DNA of 64,000 bases from Melieria omissa (taxonomy: Eukaryota; Arthropoda; Insecta; Diptera; Ulidiidae). The notes beneath the pieces are model-generated. The model made no database searches and was not told the origin of the DNA. It saw only the letters and a program-made list of their open reading frames with translations. How positions within the stretch are numbered: position 1 is the first letter of the stretch; every line of letters begins with the position of its first letter. The stretch spans positions 64,112,932 to 64,176,931 of the forward strand of contig OZ020270.1 of NCBI GenBank assembly GCA_963971225.1, written 5' to 3'. Positions 52,111-63,033 of the stretch are shown here, piece after piece. A program made the translations under genes and the position numbers.

Positions 52111-52239
52111 AGTCTCGTGTAAGCGGGCTGTCGTGCCAGTCAATTAATTAATTATTCCACCACCTCCCAAGCGCCCAAGTTAGTTCTGTGCCGCAATATA
52201 AGGCACCACGAATAAATAATTTAAATGAGTAACATTTTT

Positions 52240-52725
52240 TAGAAACAGACCCGGATTGCCCTACATCCTTAAACGAGGGACATCCGGAAGAAAATATAGA
52301 ATATTAATCGACAGCGGTACTACTGCAGCCCAAATGTTTTAGGAAATAGGAAGGAATTAGTTATCAGGAAAAGAGTAAAAACAATAAATGGCTTTACCAT
52401 AATTGAACATTATTGCGAGGCAAGACTATTTGGAATCAGAGAAATATTCTACGAGATCTCTAACCTCGAAGCTGATATTTTGATAGGCTATAATTTTATG
52501 AAAAAAGCAAACATTGTGCTGAATTTTGAAAAAGGAACCTTGGAGTGTGGAAAGCACTGTGAGAGATTTTTAAACTTTAACAAAGAAGAGCAAGGTGATG
52601 AAGAAGTCATCATTTCGTCATTTCGTAAATGAAAACACGTTAGAAAATATTAAACACATAAGAAAACATGATGAAATTGAATATCTGAGACGCGAAGTCT
52701 TTCAAGAAATAGAACAGCTTCATTC
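52240..52725 (+). pseudogene. Retroviral-type aspartic protease fragment
   Basis: The frame shows LIDSGTTA, the D-S/T-G catalytic box, then stops at about 52340 and 52360. It goes on to a segment with EADILIGYNFMKKANIVLNF, the usual ILIG second box. More stops follow near 52630. This is the protease of the errantivirus-like element with at least three premature stops. The coding trace ends at about 52725, where a TTAA-preceded foreign sequence starts. Confidence 0.75.
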
Positions 52726-52728
52726 TTA

Positions 52729-53735
52729 ACCCGGCATCGGTGTGGTGGGGTATACTATACCCCAGAGGTTGTATTTTTGTAAATATTACGCCTATCAGTT
52801 TTTTGTGGGCACTATCGCTTCTAGTAGCTGTTTATAACAGTCCAACCATACACACTTGTTATCCAAAACCAACTTGAGTGTGACCAGATTTCAGTCATAT
52901 CCCGCTAAAGTTCATTAGGGTATGACATACTCCACCGCACCAATAACGTAACTTTTTGTGTAAATGATTTTGAATTCAAATTGATTTTTTATGGTCTAGT
53001 AGTCATCGATTTATTCAAAAACTCACCGTACCGAAACATAAGAGGCAAATACGAACTGTCCAACTGGTACGTGCAAGAAATGCTCCCAGTTCAGTATTCG
53101 CATTTCGTCGCCGCAGAAAACGAATGTCGTATGTTCCATTGAACTTAACAGCACATTCGACAATCGTTTTCATCCTATCACATATTCCAAAAAATATCAT
53201 TATTTTTGTACATCATCATGATTCTGTAAATCCTTGAGACAGGGGCGTAGCTAAGGGGGGGGGTTTAGGGTGTCAGAGCTCCCCCCCCATAGCCTATAAT
53301 TTGTCAACATTTTCAATCACTATGCATCGTATGTACGTTCCCACATTAGCAAAAAGGTCTTTTCATTTTTAAATATTTTAAAGAATATGAACAAAACCCT
53401 TTTTTTACCGAAACTAATTTGTTTTTTTAATAGTCACGTTTAGGCTTAACTTCAGTAACTTCCCCAAGTCTCATTGGATTTAGACAATCTATATATCGTT
53501 GGAAAGGCTAGTTAATTACCTTTTGATTAACGGGCCGCATGTGTTAGTCGGATGGTTGGTTTACGAGATATGTGCTCATAACTGAAATAAGAGGGGGAAA
53601 ACGTGTTTTTCGAAGATTTTTCGAAAACGCTTCTTAAGAAAATTTTTTGATTTTCAGTTTCGTGTTCAGCAGCCAAAGATTAGTCTAAAAAATGCTTTTG
53701 TTTTTAGGAGCACGCGATGAACCCATTTTTTGTCG
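52729..53735. other. Insertions within the errantivirus-like element
   Basis: 52729 starts TTAACCCGGCATCGGTGTGG and an inner palindrome GGGGTATACTATACCCC. A diverged inverted counterpart, ATACTCCACCGCACC, lies near 52930-52945, so 52733-52955 may be an old piggyBac-like MITE. At 53242 begins CAGGGGCGTAGCTAAGG, a terminus common in hAT elements, without a matching right end. The rest to 53735 is unassigned. Confidence 0.45.
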
Positions 53736-54214
53736 AGTAGTGTAATAGACCAAGTAGAATTGGCACAACCAGATTTCAACAGGAAATTTATTTTAACAAC
53801 CGACGCATCGAACGTCGTAATAGGCGCGGTATTAGGTCAGAATGGGAAACCTGCTACATTCATCTCTAAAACCCTTAAGTCCACTGAAAGAAATTACGCT
53901 ACGAATGAAAAAGAACTATATGCCATAATGTGGGCTCTGAAAACACTTCGGAACTATTTATATGATGTATCAGATTTGGAAATTCATACCGATCCAAATC
54001 TGATCGGTAGAAATCCAAATGCCAAGATGAAAAGATGGCATGCTTTTATCAAAGAATTTGCAGCAAAATTTTTATACAAATCCGAAACACAAAACGTAGT
54101 TGCTGATGCGCTCTCCAGACAATTTTTAAACAATATTTCCGGTAATGAATCAGTACTCAGCACTTTGTTGAAAGTAGTGATGAATTTACTATTCCTGAAT
54201 CCCTCAAACCCTTA
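53736..54214 (+). pseudogene. Errantivirus-like RNase H domain
   Basis: An open frame of 161 codons contains FILTTDASNVVIGAVLGQ (first catalytic Asp), ATNEKELYAIMWALKTLRNYL (catalytic Glu) and a shortened segment where DHQPL is expected. The end is NVVADALSRQ. The middle is diverged (LEIHTDPNLIGRNPN), probably with a small deletion. Polymerase sequence should lie upstream but is absent. Confidence 0.8.
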
Positions 54215-54238
54215 AATGAATTCAAACAACAAATTCTG

Positions 54239-55747
54239 TTGAGCAAGGCAAACTTTACAATACAGGAATCAATAGTAAATTTCGGTAAAACGAGGCATAT
54301 CATTGAATATGACACTAAGGAAAATTTGAAAACAATGCTTTTAGAATTGCTTCAGCCTAAATTAGTGACCGCAATACATTTCCTCGCGGAAGACCTTCTT
54401 GACTTCAAAGAAACAGGGATGTTTTCAGAAACAAATTCCTATACACGCGAATATTTCCCATTGACGTACTAAATCGCAATGACCAAGAAGCAATACTACA
54501 ACAAACACATATTCGCGCCCACAGGAATTGTAAAGAAAATTATAAACACGTTTATAAGGAATACTACTGCCTAAAATGTTGAATCATTTTAAAGAATATA
54601 TTAGACACTGTGAAATCTGCAACAAAACCCAGTGCAATAGGCATCCGCAAAAGATTGACATAGGAGAGGCTCCGATTCCCAGCAAGGAGGGGGAATACAT
54701 TTGACATTTCCTACGCTCAAAATCTTAAATTTATAACTTGTATCGATGCCTATTCAAAATTTTTAGTTATAAAACAGATAGAAGTCAAACCCAATTTAGC
54801 AGAAAAAGTTCTTGATGTTTTACAAAGTTTCTCAGAAGCAAAAAAACTCACTCTCGATAACGAACCAGGATTTACAACACCCCAGTTTAAAGCTCTAATG
54901 CAACGATTACGAATCGAACTTTATTACTGCACCCCTCACCCTAGCACAACGAATGGACAAGTTGAAAGAGTTCATTCTACCATCATCGAAATAGCTCGAT
55001 GCTTTACTCTTCAATTCCCAGTGTCACCTGTAGGTGACAGATGCTTAATATTTTTTTCCTACCACATAGGTTTTTATTTTTAAATTCTTGTATAGCAAAG
55101 TCAATAAGTAGTACTTGTTTATTTAATTTTCCTAGCAACACTAGCGAAACGTCATTTGTCAAATTTATTCATTTGTTTCACGCGTAATTAAAGCAGTGCG
55201 AGTTTGTGTGGTTTCTTTCAATATAAAAATGAGGGTAGTTTAAAAATTTTTCATGTATTTTTTTTTCTTATCCAAACGTATCTAAGCTATTTTATTTAAA
55301 AAGAAAATTTTCTTTTTCACTATTTTGGACATGGGAACTGAAGGGTTAAAAGACGAATTTCATCTGATTGATGATACAGAAGCTTTTTACAGGGCAGCTC
55401 TACAGTATAACCATTCAATCCACTCCGTTATACAAAACAAACCACTTGACATTTTTTTTAATAAGATCCCACATAGTTTAGGCGATATGTTGAAAAAAGC
55501 GCAAGAAAAAATGCTACAAAGGAATGACTCAAATCAGGTGAGGACATACCAACCTGGAGATGTTATTTATGAAAAGATAATTGGGCAGCGCAGTAAGCTT
55601 TCGCCTCGGTTTAAAAAACAGAAGGTTCAAGACGATTTATTGAACAAGGTAAAAATTCAATTTCGCAATAGAATTATCCATAACGAACATAAAAACCTGA
55701 CGACTCGCAATAATTTTAACTCCTACAGAAAATTCCTATTGTCATAG
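54239..55747 (+). pseudogene. Errantivirus-like integrase, with stops and a MITE insertion
   Basis: 54239-54470 is the region between RNase H and integrase. After several stops, 54600-54680 gives the zinc-binding tail (CEICNKTQCNRHPQK). 54830-55006 has the catalytic-core end LTLDNEPGFTTPQFKALMQR and HPSTTNGQVERVHSTIIEIARC with the third catalytic acid in QVERVHS. A TTAA-flanked MITE (55007-55345) interrupts it in frame. 55346-55747 then continues with KDEFHLIDDTEAFYRAAL, YNHSIHSVIQNKPLDIFF and the C-terminal domain. It is not functional as it stands. Confidence 0.82.
55007..55345. mobile_element. piggyBac-like MITE (339 bp, TSD TTAA/TTTA)
   Basis: Ends CTCTTCAATTCCCA and TGGGAACTGAAGGG are imperfect inverted complements. 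The right flank is TTAA (55346-55349) and the left TTTA (55003-55006), which looks like a mutated TTAA because removing the element restores the integrase frame exactly. Internally GTCACCTGTAGGTGAC is a near-palindrome. Confidence 0.75.
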
Positions 55748-55985
55748 TAATGCAGTATTTGTTACATGCCGGTCTGAAGTGCAAATACTGGATTACTCCA
55801 ATTCACAATTGATTTCGATCAATTTGGGACAAACCAGACTACAGAACGGAAACTTTAAACTTATCCACGTACTGGAGTTGCTGACTACGAACGCACAATT
55901 GATGACCTGAACCTTGAAATTCAACAAAAACTATTAAGAGACAGCACGGCACTACCATTCCTCCTTCATGACATCAGTCAGCTTA
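55748..55985 (+). pseudogene. Errantivirus-like env fragment
   Basis: In one frame from about 55790 the sequence resembles the N-terminal part of gypsy-type env (LGQTRLQNGNFKLIHV, DDLNLEIQQKLLRD). The MITE 55986-56887 interrupts it at codon QL; after that the frame may resume for about 50 nt. There is no furin site, fusion peptide or transmembrane segment in what remains, so it is a short broken relic of an envelope gene. Confidence 0.6.
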
Positions 55986-56887
55986 CAGGGCTATTCTGGC
56001 AACTATCTTTCAACTCACCTCAATCTTTCGAAGTACAAAAATCTTTCGAAAGACAATTTGCTATTCTAGCAACTATCTTGAAAGCTTTTTTCCGTAACAT
56101 GAAAGACAGTTTGAAAGATGTGCTCTTGGGGTCGTCTTTCAGCTTGCAAAAAGTACGTGCGTTGTGTTTGTGTTATGAAAAGAAACGGTATACGTATATA
56201 ATATAATATATATGGACATATTTTATAAAAGAATGCAATTACTCTTTTAATTTTTACTTCAGCTTGATTTCTTCAGCCATTGATTGAAATTTTGAAACTG
56301 CGTTTGAATTTTTCATTTCACGACGGACGGTTCGTTTGCCAACAGTATTGCCAGCATCGAACACAGCACTTGGTTTACAAATGTGAGATTTTTATGAAGG
56401 ATGAAAGAAAACGTAAAAATACACCAATTAACAGCAAAAGTACATAATATAAATTGACCGAAAGTGTTTGTCTTCATGTGCTGTTCATTGCCTTAAGGTT
56501 AAATCTGACAACATCATTAACATCACATAAAAAATAAAACAATTAATTTGAATTCATATTTTACACCAGTTCTTGTCTTTTCTAAAAAGAAATACGTAAC
56601 GGCAAAATAATCCTGATAAACACATCTGTAATTAAAAAGAAAATCATAACGAAAATTGGAAAAATAATTTTCTTTCATCATTGCAAAATTGCTTCAAATT
56701 TCACAGAAAAAGAGTTGGCTGGCAATGCTGTTCGCCGAAAACAGCTTTTCAACTCGAGTGTTGAATTTTAGAGCTTTTTCCGAAAGATTTTTTCGTTGGA
56801 ATAGCCAAAATCTTTCATTCAGTCTTTCAAACTATCTTTCAATAATCTTTTGAAAGTGTTTCAACAGTCTTTGCCAGAATAGCCCTG
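55986..56887. mobile_element. TIR element family H1, copy 1 (902 bp, TSD TTA)
   Basis: Termini CAGGGCTATTCTGGCAA and its inverted complement, TTA on both sides (55983-55985 and 56888-56890). Highly similar to copy 2 at 58626-59874, same orientation. No transposase. The 3-bp TWA target points to PIF/Harbinger. Confidence 0.88.
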
Positions 56888-56988
56888 TTAATCATTTGGT
56901 TTGCATGGCGGTTCCAAATCTTTTCCGTTTGGATTGGCTTAACTTAATACAATTGTTTGCCTAGTCTTTTAGTAATTCTGCATTTAGC

Positions 56989-57537
56989 TCAAGAAATTTT
57001 AGCAGGAACGAAGTAATTATTTGCAATAACTGATTGATTTAATTGGAAATTTTTATTATTCACTCCTGCGCAGTATTTTTTCTGTTTAGCGTGGTTTTGG
57101 TAAACTTTGTTTTTTATCCAATCAATATCTTTTTGATTTTCTTTACGTTTTGGATTCGACAGATCCACTCTACTTCTTAACTGACTGTTAAACATAAGCT
57201 GCGCTGGTGATATCCCTGTGCTAGCATGAATCGTGTTTCTATAGTCTAAAAGGAATCGCAAGAGTACATTCTTGAATTGCGAAGCGTCTGCTTGATATAC
57301 GTTTTTCTTTAATGCATTTTTCATGGTTTTAACCAAATTTTCTGCTTGTCCGTTAGTGGCGGGATGCCCTACCTGTGTTTTGCAATGTTTAATTCCATTC
57401 ATCACTAGAAACTGTTTAAATTCTTTCGAGAGGAACGCAGTCCCCTTGTCTAAGACTATTTCCTGTGGCAATCCAAATCGCGAGAACAACTCCTTTAATA
57501 CCTTAATGGTTGCGCTACTGGTTGTACTCTTTCCCAT
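56989..57537 (-). pseudogene. gypsy-type integrase catalytic core fragment
   Basis: An open frame of 182 codons includes LKELFSRFGLPQEIVLDKGT (second catalytic Asp), FKQFLVMNGIKHCKTQVGHP, TNGQAENLVKTMKNAL (catalytic Glu) and LLDYRNTIHASTGISPAQLM. The first catalytic Asp lies upstream of this frame, where stops occur (57540-57990). The C-terminus ends at VPAKIS. Confidence 0.85.
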
Positions 57538-57987
57538 GTCAATACATTCCGCCCACTTTCGCTGTCAATGATTACACCATCGATTTAGAAATGGACCGAA
57601 AAAATCAATATGTATGCGAGACCACGGTTAGTCCGGCCACTTCCATGGAATTAAATCTTTTTTGGTGGTGTTGGAGCGATTCATCAAGCAAGGTTCACAA
57701 CCTGCAACTATTTTTTCCTTGCTCTGGTTCGGCCACCAGCACGACTTTCTGGTCATGGATTTAATTCGGCCAATACCCATATGAGATTCAGGTAAAAAAC
57801 TAGCAACCCTCGCTTGTTATATCGTTGGAATCCCTACCCTGTAACCCCAAAACACACATCCATCTTCTCGTGATAGTTCTAACTTCCGTGTGAAAAATGG
57901 CTTGAGCTCTAAGTCCGAGGTGTTCTTAGGCCACTTTGTATTTATAAACTGTAAAACTTTCCCTAAAACTGGATCTGATGCAGTTTC

Positions 57988-58620
57988 TTATTTAATTATT
58001 TCTATGTTAATTGGTGTCGAATTAACTTTTTGAAAATAGTTAAGGGTGACGTGTTCCGGTAACTCGTCCGAGTCGACTTCTTCATTTGAAGGGCTCCGTG
58101 AAAAATAATCAGCTATATTAGCGTCCGACTTGACGTATTCTATTTCGTAATCATAGCCAGACAAGGTTAATGCAATTCGTTGTAATCGGTTAGCTGCCAT
58201 GATTGGAATTTCTTTCTTGGGATTCTAAATATGTTGCAGCGGCCTGTTATCGGTAACCAGTAGTTGTGAAATTTGTTTATTTCGAATGAAATAGTTACCG
58301 CTTCTCTATCTAATTGTGAGTATCCCTGTAGCCAATAATTTCCTTAAAGCGAACTCAATAGGTGCCTCATAACCCTCCCTGGATATCTGTGATAAGATCG
58401 CCCCAACTCCCATTGGACTAGCGTCGACCGTAAGCTTAGTCTTACATCGCAGATCAAAATGTGCTAGACACGTACTTGTCATTAATCCCTTTTTAGAATG
58501 TCTACTGCATTTCTGCACTCTACTGAAAAATAAAACTTTGTGCCTGTTTCTAATAATTTTTATAAGGGTGCGCATACGTGAGCCATGTTAGGTACGAATT
58601 TCCTGTAGAAATTCACCACG
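57988..58620 (-). pseudogene. gypsy-type RNase H domain, frameshifted
   Basis: 58575-58306 encodes HFDLRCKTKLTVDASPMGVG and AILSQ. After frameshifts, LLVTDNRPLQHI follows near 58240, and 58200-57988 gives AANRLQRIALTLSGYDYEIE, YVKSDANIADYFSRSP. The catalytic Asp (VDAS) and TDN box are there but the frame is broken twice. Confidence 0.83.
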
Positions 58621-58625
58621 TCTAA

Positions 58626-59874
58626 CAGGGCTATTCTGGCAACTATCTTTCAACTCACCTCAATCTTTCGAAGTACAAAAATCTTTCGAAAGACAATTTG
58701 CTATTCTAGCAACTATCTTGAAAACTTTTTTCCGTAACATGAAAGACAGTTTGAAAGATGTGCTCTTGGGGTCGTCTTTCAGCTTGCAAAAAGTACGTGC
58801 GTTGTGTTTGTGTTATGAAAAGAAACAATATACGTATATATAAATATAATATTTATGGACATATTTTATAAACGAATGCAATTACTTTTTTAATTTTTAC
58901 TTCAGCTTGATTTCTTCAGCCATTGATTGAAATTTTTGAAATTTTGTTTGAATTTTTCATTTCACGAAGGACGGTTCGTTTGCCAACAGTATTGCCAGCA
59001 TCGAATAGAGCACTTGGTTTACAAATGTAAGATTTTTATGAAGGATGAAAGAAAACGTAAAAATACACCAATTAACAGCAAAAGTACATAATATAAATTG
59101 ACCGAAAGTGTTTGTCTTCATGGGCTGTTCATTGCCTTAAGGTTAAATCTGATAACATCATTAATAAATAATTGATTGGCACGACAGCCCGCTTACGCGA
59201 GACTAAGGCCTAGCTTCCCGCAACCACCCGTGTTGTGCGTGTGAATTTTGTACGCGGGTGGAAGGGACCTACAGTTTTATGCCGGTTCCGAACGGCAGGT
59301 TGGGAGCTTTTTCATAGGCAATTTTTGCTCTCAGAGGTTTGCCATTTCCAGCTGAGGAGGACAGCCACCGAAAGAGAAAACGAGTTTCCCGTTATTTTTT
59401 TTAGGTGTTACTACATGCAGAATTCGATCTTGCGTCGCTCTGCATGCGACTCGTTGGACCGCGCACTAACCAACTGAGCCACGGCGGCTGCCGTGACATC
59501 ATTAACATCACATAAAAAATAAAACAATTAATTTGAATTCATATTTTTACACCAGTTCTTGTCTTTTTTAAAAAGAAATACGTAACTGCAAAATAATCCT
59601 GATAAACACATCTGTAATTAAAAAGAAAATCATAACGAAAATTGGAAAAATAATTTTCTTTCATCATTGCAAAAATGCTTCAAATTGCACAGAAAAAGAG
59701 TTGGCTGGCAATGCTGTTCGCCGAAAACAGCTTTTCAACTCGAGTGTTGAATTTTAAAGCTTTTTCCGAAAGATTTTTTTCGTTGGCATAGCTAAAATCT
59801 TTCATTCAGTCTTTCAAACTATCTTTCAATAATCTTTTGAAAGTGTTTCAACAGTCTTTGCCAGAATAGCCCTG
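58626..59874. mobile_element. TIR element family H1, copy 2 (1249 bp with SINE-A, TSD TAA)
   Basis: Same termini as copy 1, TAA on both sides (58623-58625 and 59875-59877). A SINE-A is inserted at 59165-59494. Without it the length is about 910 bp and the sequence follows copy 1 closely. It splits the polymerase and RNase H of the minus-strand gypsy-type element. Confidence 0.88.
59165..59494 (-). mobile_element. SINE-A, intact copy (330 bp, 10-bp TSD)
   Basis: ACATCATTAA lies at 59155-59164 and 59495-59504. Read on the minus strand it starts CGGCAGCCGCCGTGGCTCAG (tRNA-like, A box), has the core GTTCGGAACCGGCATAAAAC and TGTAGGTCC, and ends CGGGCTGTCGTGCCAATCAA with an AT-rich tail. It dates after the H1 MITE it interrupts. 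Confidence 0.9.
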
Positions 59875-59877
59875 TAA

Positions 59878-60020
59878 GAATGCTTGCAGGTCTTTCACAT
59901 TTGTGGTATATGGTATTGTATCAATTTCTTTAACTTTTTCTGAATTTGTATGCACACCATTTTTGTCGATAACATGTCCAAGGTACGTGTAGAATTTAGG
60001 AGCTTTTTCCTAAATGATGC
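59878..60020 (-). pseudogene. gypsy-type reverse transcriptase C-terminal fragment
   Basis: The minus strand reads KFYTYLGHVIDKNGVHTNSE, then KVKEIDTIPYTTNVKDLQAFL, the end of the polymerase palm and thumb of a gypsy-type element. It continues past the MITE into 58620. Upstream polymerase sequence is lost at about 60020. Confidence 0.8.
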
Positions 60021-60146
60021 GTAACGACCGAGGATCGTTTTCGTTCTGCTTTTATTTCAACTCGTTCTTACATTCTAATATTGGTAAAGATTGTTACTAA
60101 AGTGTTGCTAAACATTCTTAAATACATTTACAATGCAACATCTATA
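60021..60146. other. Unassigned spacer
   Basis: Short AT-rich stretch between the gypsy remnant and the Helentron-like element; nothing recognised. Confidence 0.35.
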
Positions 60147-60775
60147 TCTATACTATTATATAAAAACAAGTGACGTTTTTTGAGCCACAATCAGGCAAAA
60201 ACCACTGAACCGATTTAGATGAAATAAGCACCAAACATTTTGTAATCTGGGGGAATGGTACATAGGCTATATGGTAACAAAACTCATCTATGGTATGCTT
60301 TTGTAAGGCAATATGGGTATCAAACGATTCAGCGTGCCATTGCGGCAAACAAAGGCTATAATATAATCGGCCACGCCTACTTTCCGTGCCCAATAAACTA
60401 ACAAAACGAAATACGGTACATGTCGGTAAATCAGTATTAATATCAAATGATTCCGTGTTTCATTGATGTTACCATAGGTTATATAATATTGCCCACGCCC
60501 ACCTCATATGTCTTCTCGCCACGCCCACTATAATAACAAATCAGCCATGGTATATTTGTCACAGCAATATGGGTATCAAAGGATTCAGCGTGTCATTACG
60601 GCAAACATAGACTACAATGTAATCGGCCACGCCCACTTTCCGCGTCAACTAAACTAACAAGACAAAGCTACGGTATATGTCTGAAAATTAATGTTGTTGT
60701 AATATGATTCTATGTTTCATAGCGGTAAACATAAGCTATATAAGGTTGACCACGCCCACCTTTTACAATATGGAC
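60147..60775 (+). mobile_element. Helentron-like fragment
   Basis: Starts TCTATACTATTATATAAAAA, a start typical of insect Helentrons. It shares GAGCCACAATCAGGCAAAAA and ACTGAACCGATTTAGATGAA with the reverse-oriented piece at 30060-30362. Internal repeats contain GCAATATGGGTATCAAA and CGGCCACGCCCACTTTCCG at about 300-nt spacing. The 3' terminus is not seen. Confidence 0.65.
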
Positions 60776-60829
60776 CTTACCGCAGTTTGCACTCCTGACT
60801 CCTTGACGGCAATAAGAACAATGAACAAT

Positions 60830-62861
60830 AACAACAATAACAATTAAAAATTAAAACAATAACAATTAAAAGAACGGTATCTGATTCAACTCAAATCCAC
60901 GAAACGAAATAAATACGCAGGGTTGCAACTGCTTACAGAACTACGCGGGCTTGCAAAATGCTTACATGAATTCAATTATCCAGTTTCGAATCAAAAAAGA
61001 ATAAGAAGTACGGTAATAAAGAAAAGATTAAAAAAAATACCATGTGAAACTTGTAAGATTAAAGGTAAAGGTACACGCTTCCATTCTGAAACTGACTGTT
61101 GGTTTAAAGAAAAAGATGATAAGAATATTAGAAGTAGAACCAAGTGATATTGATCCAAAAAACTAATAGTTCCACCACTAATTAAACTCAAGATAATATT
61201 AAACAATATTTTTGTACCAGCTCTTTATGATTCAGGATCAAATGTTTCGCTTATAAATTCAAACCTAATTCATTTAAAACAAAAGAGAACTAATTTAAAG
61301 AAAAAAATTAACTTAAGAACAATCAGTGGTGTGTATGAATCAAATGAATTAATAAAAATCAAAACAAGAATATTGAATATAGAAGGATACATAGACGTAT
61401 TCGTAATTAATAATTAAAACTTTGAATATGACTTTTTAATAGGATTAGATTGCATACAAAAATTCAAATTAATACAAAATGAAAAACTAGAGATAGAACG
61501 GAGAAACTCTGATCTCAAAGATAAACAAATGTATCGAATAAACTTCAATGAAAGCCGGCCTCGATAGTCAAGCGGGTAGCGCGCCACGCTGGCTTCTCAT
61601 ACCAAAGGCTCCAGGTTCGATTCCTGGCTCGGGCTGGTGAACAACTCATCTACTTCTATCGCTATCCACATGAAGGGAATGAGAATTACAAGAATCGCAC
61701 AAGTGCGCTCTTGGCAGGCAATGGCAAAACCTCCAAGTTTGAACGAAAAACTGCCAATCGCCGTTCGGATTCGGCGTTAAACTGTAGGTCCCCCCCCCCC
61801 CTTCCCCATCCGCTTGAAATGTGTGCTGTAACATATGTTGGCAAAACAGTGTTGCATACACAGTTCAAAAACGGGTGAAATATGTGGTATCACAATGGGC
61901 CTTTCAGGCCTCCGAGTGTGTCTCTTATAGAGGCAGCCACCGCAACCTAACCTAACTTCAATGAACATGTAGATTTAGACAATTTTAAAGTCTTAACAAA
62001 TCACTTGAGTCATAACGAAGAAAATATAATAAAGAATCTCGTAGATAAATATAAAAACATATTTGCGAAAGATAAATATGATATAGGCGTAGTAAAAGAT
62101 TACGAAGCCAGAATAGATCTCATAGTAGAGAAATATTGAAGCGAGAGACCTTATCGGTGCTCAATTGAAGATAAAAAAGAAATAGAGGCACAAATCTCAG
62201 AATTACTTAAAAGAAATCTAATAGAATACTCATACAGTCCTTTTGCTGCTCTAGTTACATTAGCATATAAAAGAGATGAAAATAAAAGATCAAGACTATA
62301 AATAGATTTTAGAGAATTGAATAAAATAATAGTTCCTCGATCACCACCATTTCCATTAATAGACAATTTGGTAATAAAGACAAATTGCAAATAACTAGAT
62401 ATTAACTCAGCGTTTTAGTCTATACCTCTACGAATTGAAGATAGAAGTAAAACGGGATTTGTACCGCAAGAAGGCCAATTTCAATGGACATGCCTCCCTT
62501 TTGGTTTGAAAACATCGCCGGCTATTTTCCAAAGAATATTATGCAACATAATAAGAAAACATATGACAATTTATGTTTACAGTAAAATACTTTTAAAATA
62601 TATTAATATTTTCAAAATCTTTCGAGGAACACGTAGACCACCTTTCACAGCTACTAGAAGCAATAATGAAAGAAGGATTCAGATTAAAACTTTCTAAATG
62701 CACATTTGCATTAGACTCTGTACAATATTTAGGTCACATTATAAAGCATAACTCAGTCTCTCCAATGAAAGATAACTTAATTTCAATAAAAAACTTTCCA
62801 GTTCCAAAGAATCAGAAGAACATTAGACAATTTCTAGGGAAAATTAATTTATTTTTACAAT
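60830..62861 (+). pseudogene. gypsy-superfamily gag-pol remnant with SINE-B insertion
   Basis: The gag end has a CCHC knuckle (CETCKIKGKGTRFHSETDC, about 61040-61100). Protease at about 61220 reads LYDSGSNVSLINSNL, with FEYDFLIGLDCIQKF further on. SINE-B interrupts at 61553-61953. The polymerase follows with LIEYSYSPFAALVTLAYK, DFRELNKIIVPRSPPFPLID, GQFQWTCLPFGLKTSPAIFQ and KLSKCTFALDSVQYLGHII, ending at IRQFLGKINLF. The catalytic YVDD is replaced by VYSK and several stops occur. It stops at 62861 without RNase H or integrase. Confidence 0.85.
61553..61953 (+). mobile_element. SINE-B, intact copy (401 bp, 12-bp TSD)
   Basis: AACTTCAATGAA lies at 61541-61552 and 61954-61965. tRNA-like head TAGTCAAGCGGGTAGCG, B box GGTTCGATTCC (61615), core GTTCGGATTCGGCGTTAAAC and TGTAGGTCC, a C-run, then the LINE-like tail at 61884-61953 ending AACCTAACCT. 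Its RNA polymerase III promoter boxes are intact. It interrupts the gypsy-type pol frame. Confidence 0.93.
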
Positions 62862-63033
62862 GAATATGTTCCGAAAATTTCAGTAGAGTACTTGACATTG
62901 TACTGTGCAGACGTGTTTCTGTGCTCCGCGCTTTCCTGCTTTTTTTTTACTTCTCTGCCCGTGCGAGAGTGAGGCGAGTCGTTCGTTATTCGCTCGTTTT
63001 CACTTGGACACTTCTGAATTTCATTATTTCTAA
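62862..63033. other. Probable 5' UTR of the following LINE ORF1
   Basis: Non-coding GC-intermediate stretch between the gypsy remnant and the ATG at 63034. It may be the LINE 5' UTR, but the boundary is not fixed. Confidence 0.35.

Larger units (their letters stand above)
49236..52165 (+). mobile_element. SINE-A (tRNA-derived), split by a MITE and by SINE-B
   Basis: 49236-49499 starts with tRNA-like GCCGTGGCTCAGCTGG (A-box-like). It passes through a core GTTCGGAACCGGCATAAAAC and TGTAGGTCC, then is interrupted at TTA by the MITE 49500-50877. The 3' end AGTCTCGTGT is duplicated around SINE-B, and the tail AAGCGGGCTGTCGTGCC with AATTAATTAATT lies at 52121-52165. Net length is about 315 bp, in line with the uninterrupted copy at 59165-59494. 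Confidence 0.82.
52215..56945 (+). mobile_element. gypsy/errantivirus-like retrotransposon remnant
   Basis: On the + strand, in order: protease fragment (52240-52640), a short spacer, foreign sequence (52726-53735), RNase H (53736-54210), pre-integrase and integrase (54239-55006), a TTAA MITE (55007-55345), the integrase end (55346-55745), env-like (55746-55985) and possibly to 56945 after another MITE. The reverse transcriptase is missing. No LTR was found. This is an old, inactive copy; errantiviruses are insect endogenous retroviruses. Confidence 0.82.
56946..60020 (-). mobile_element. Ty3/gypsy-type element remnant (- strand)
   Basis: Minus-strand order: end of reverse transcriptase (60020-59878), a MITE (58626-59874), thumb and RNase H (58620-57988), spacer with stops, integrase (57537-56989). 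The domains fit a gypsy-superfamily pol related to K02A2.6-like elements. gag, protease, most of the polymerase and both LTRs are absent. Confidence 0.82.
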
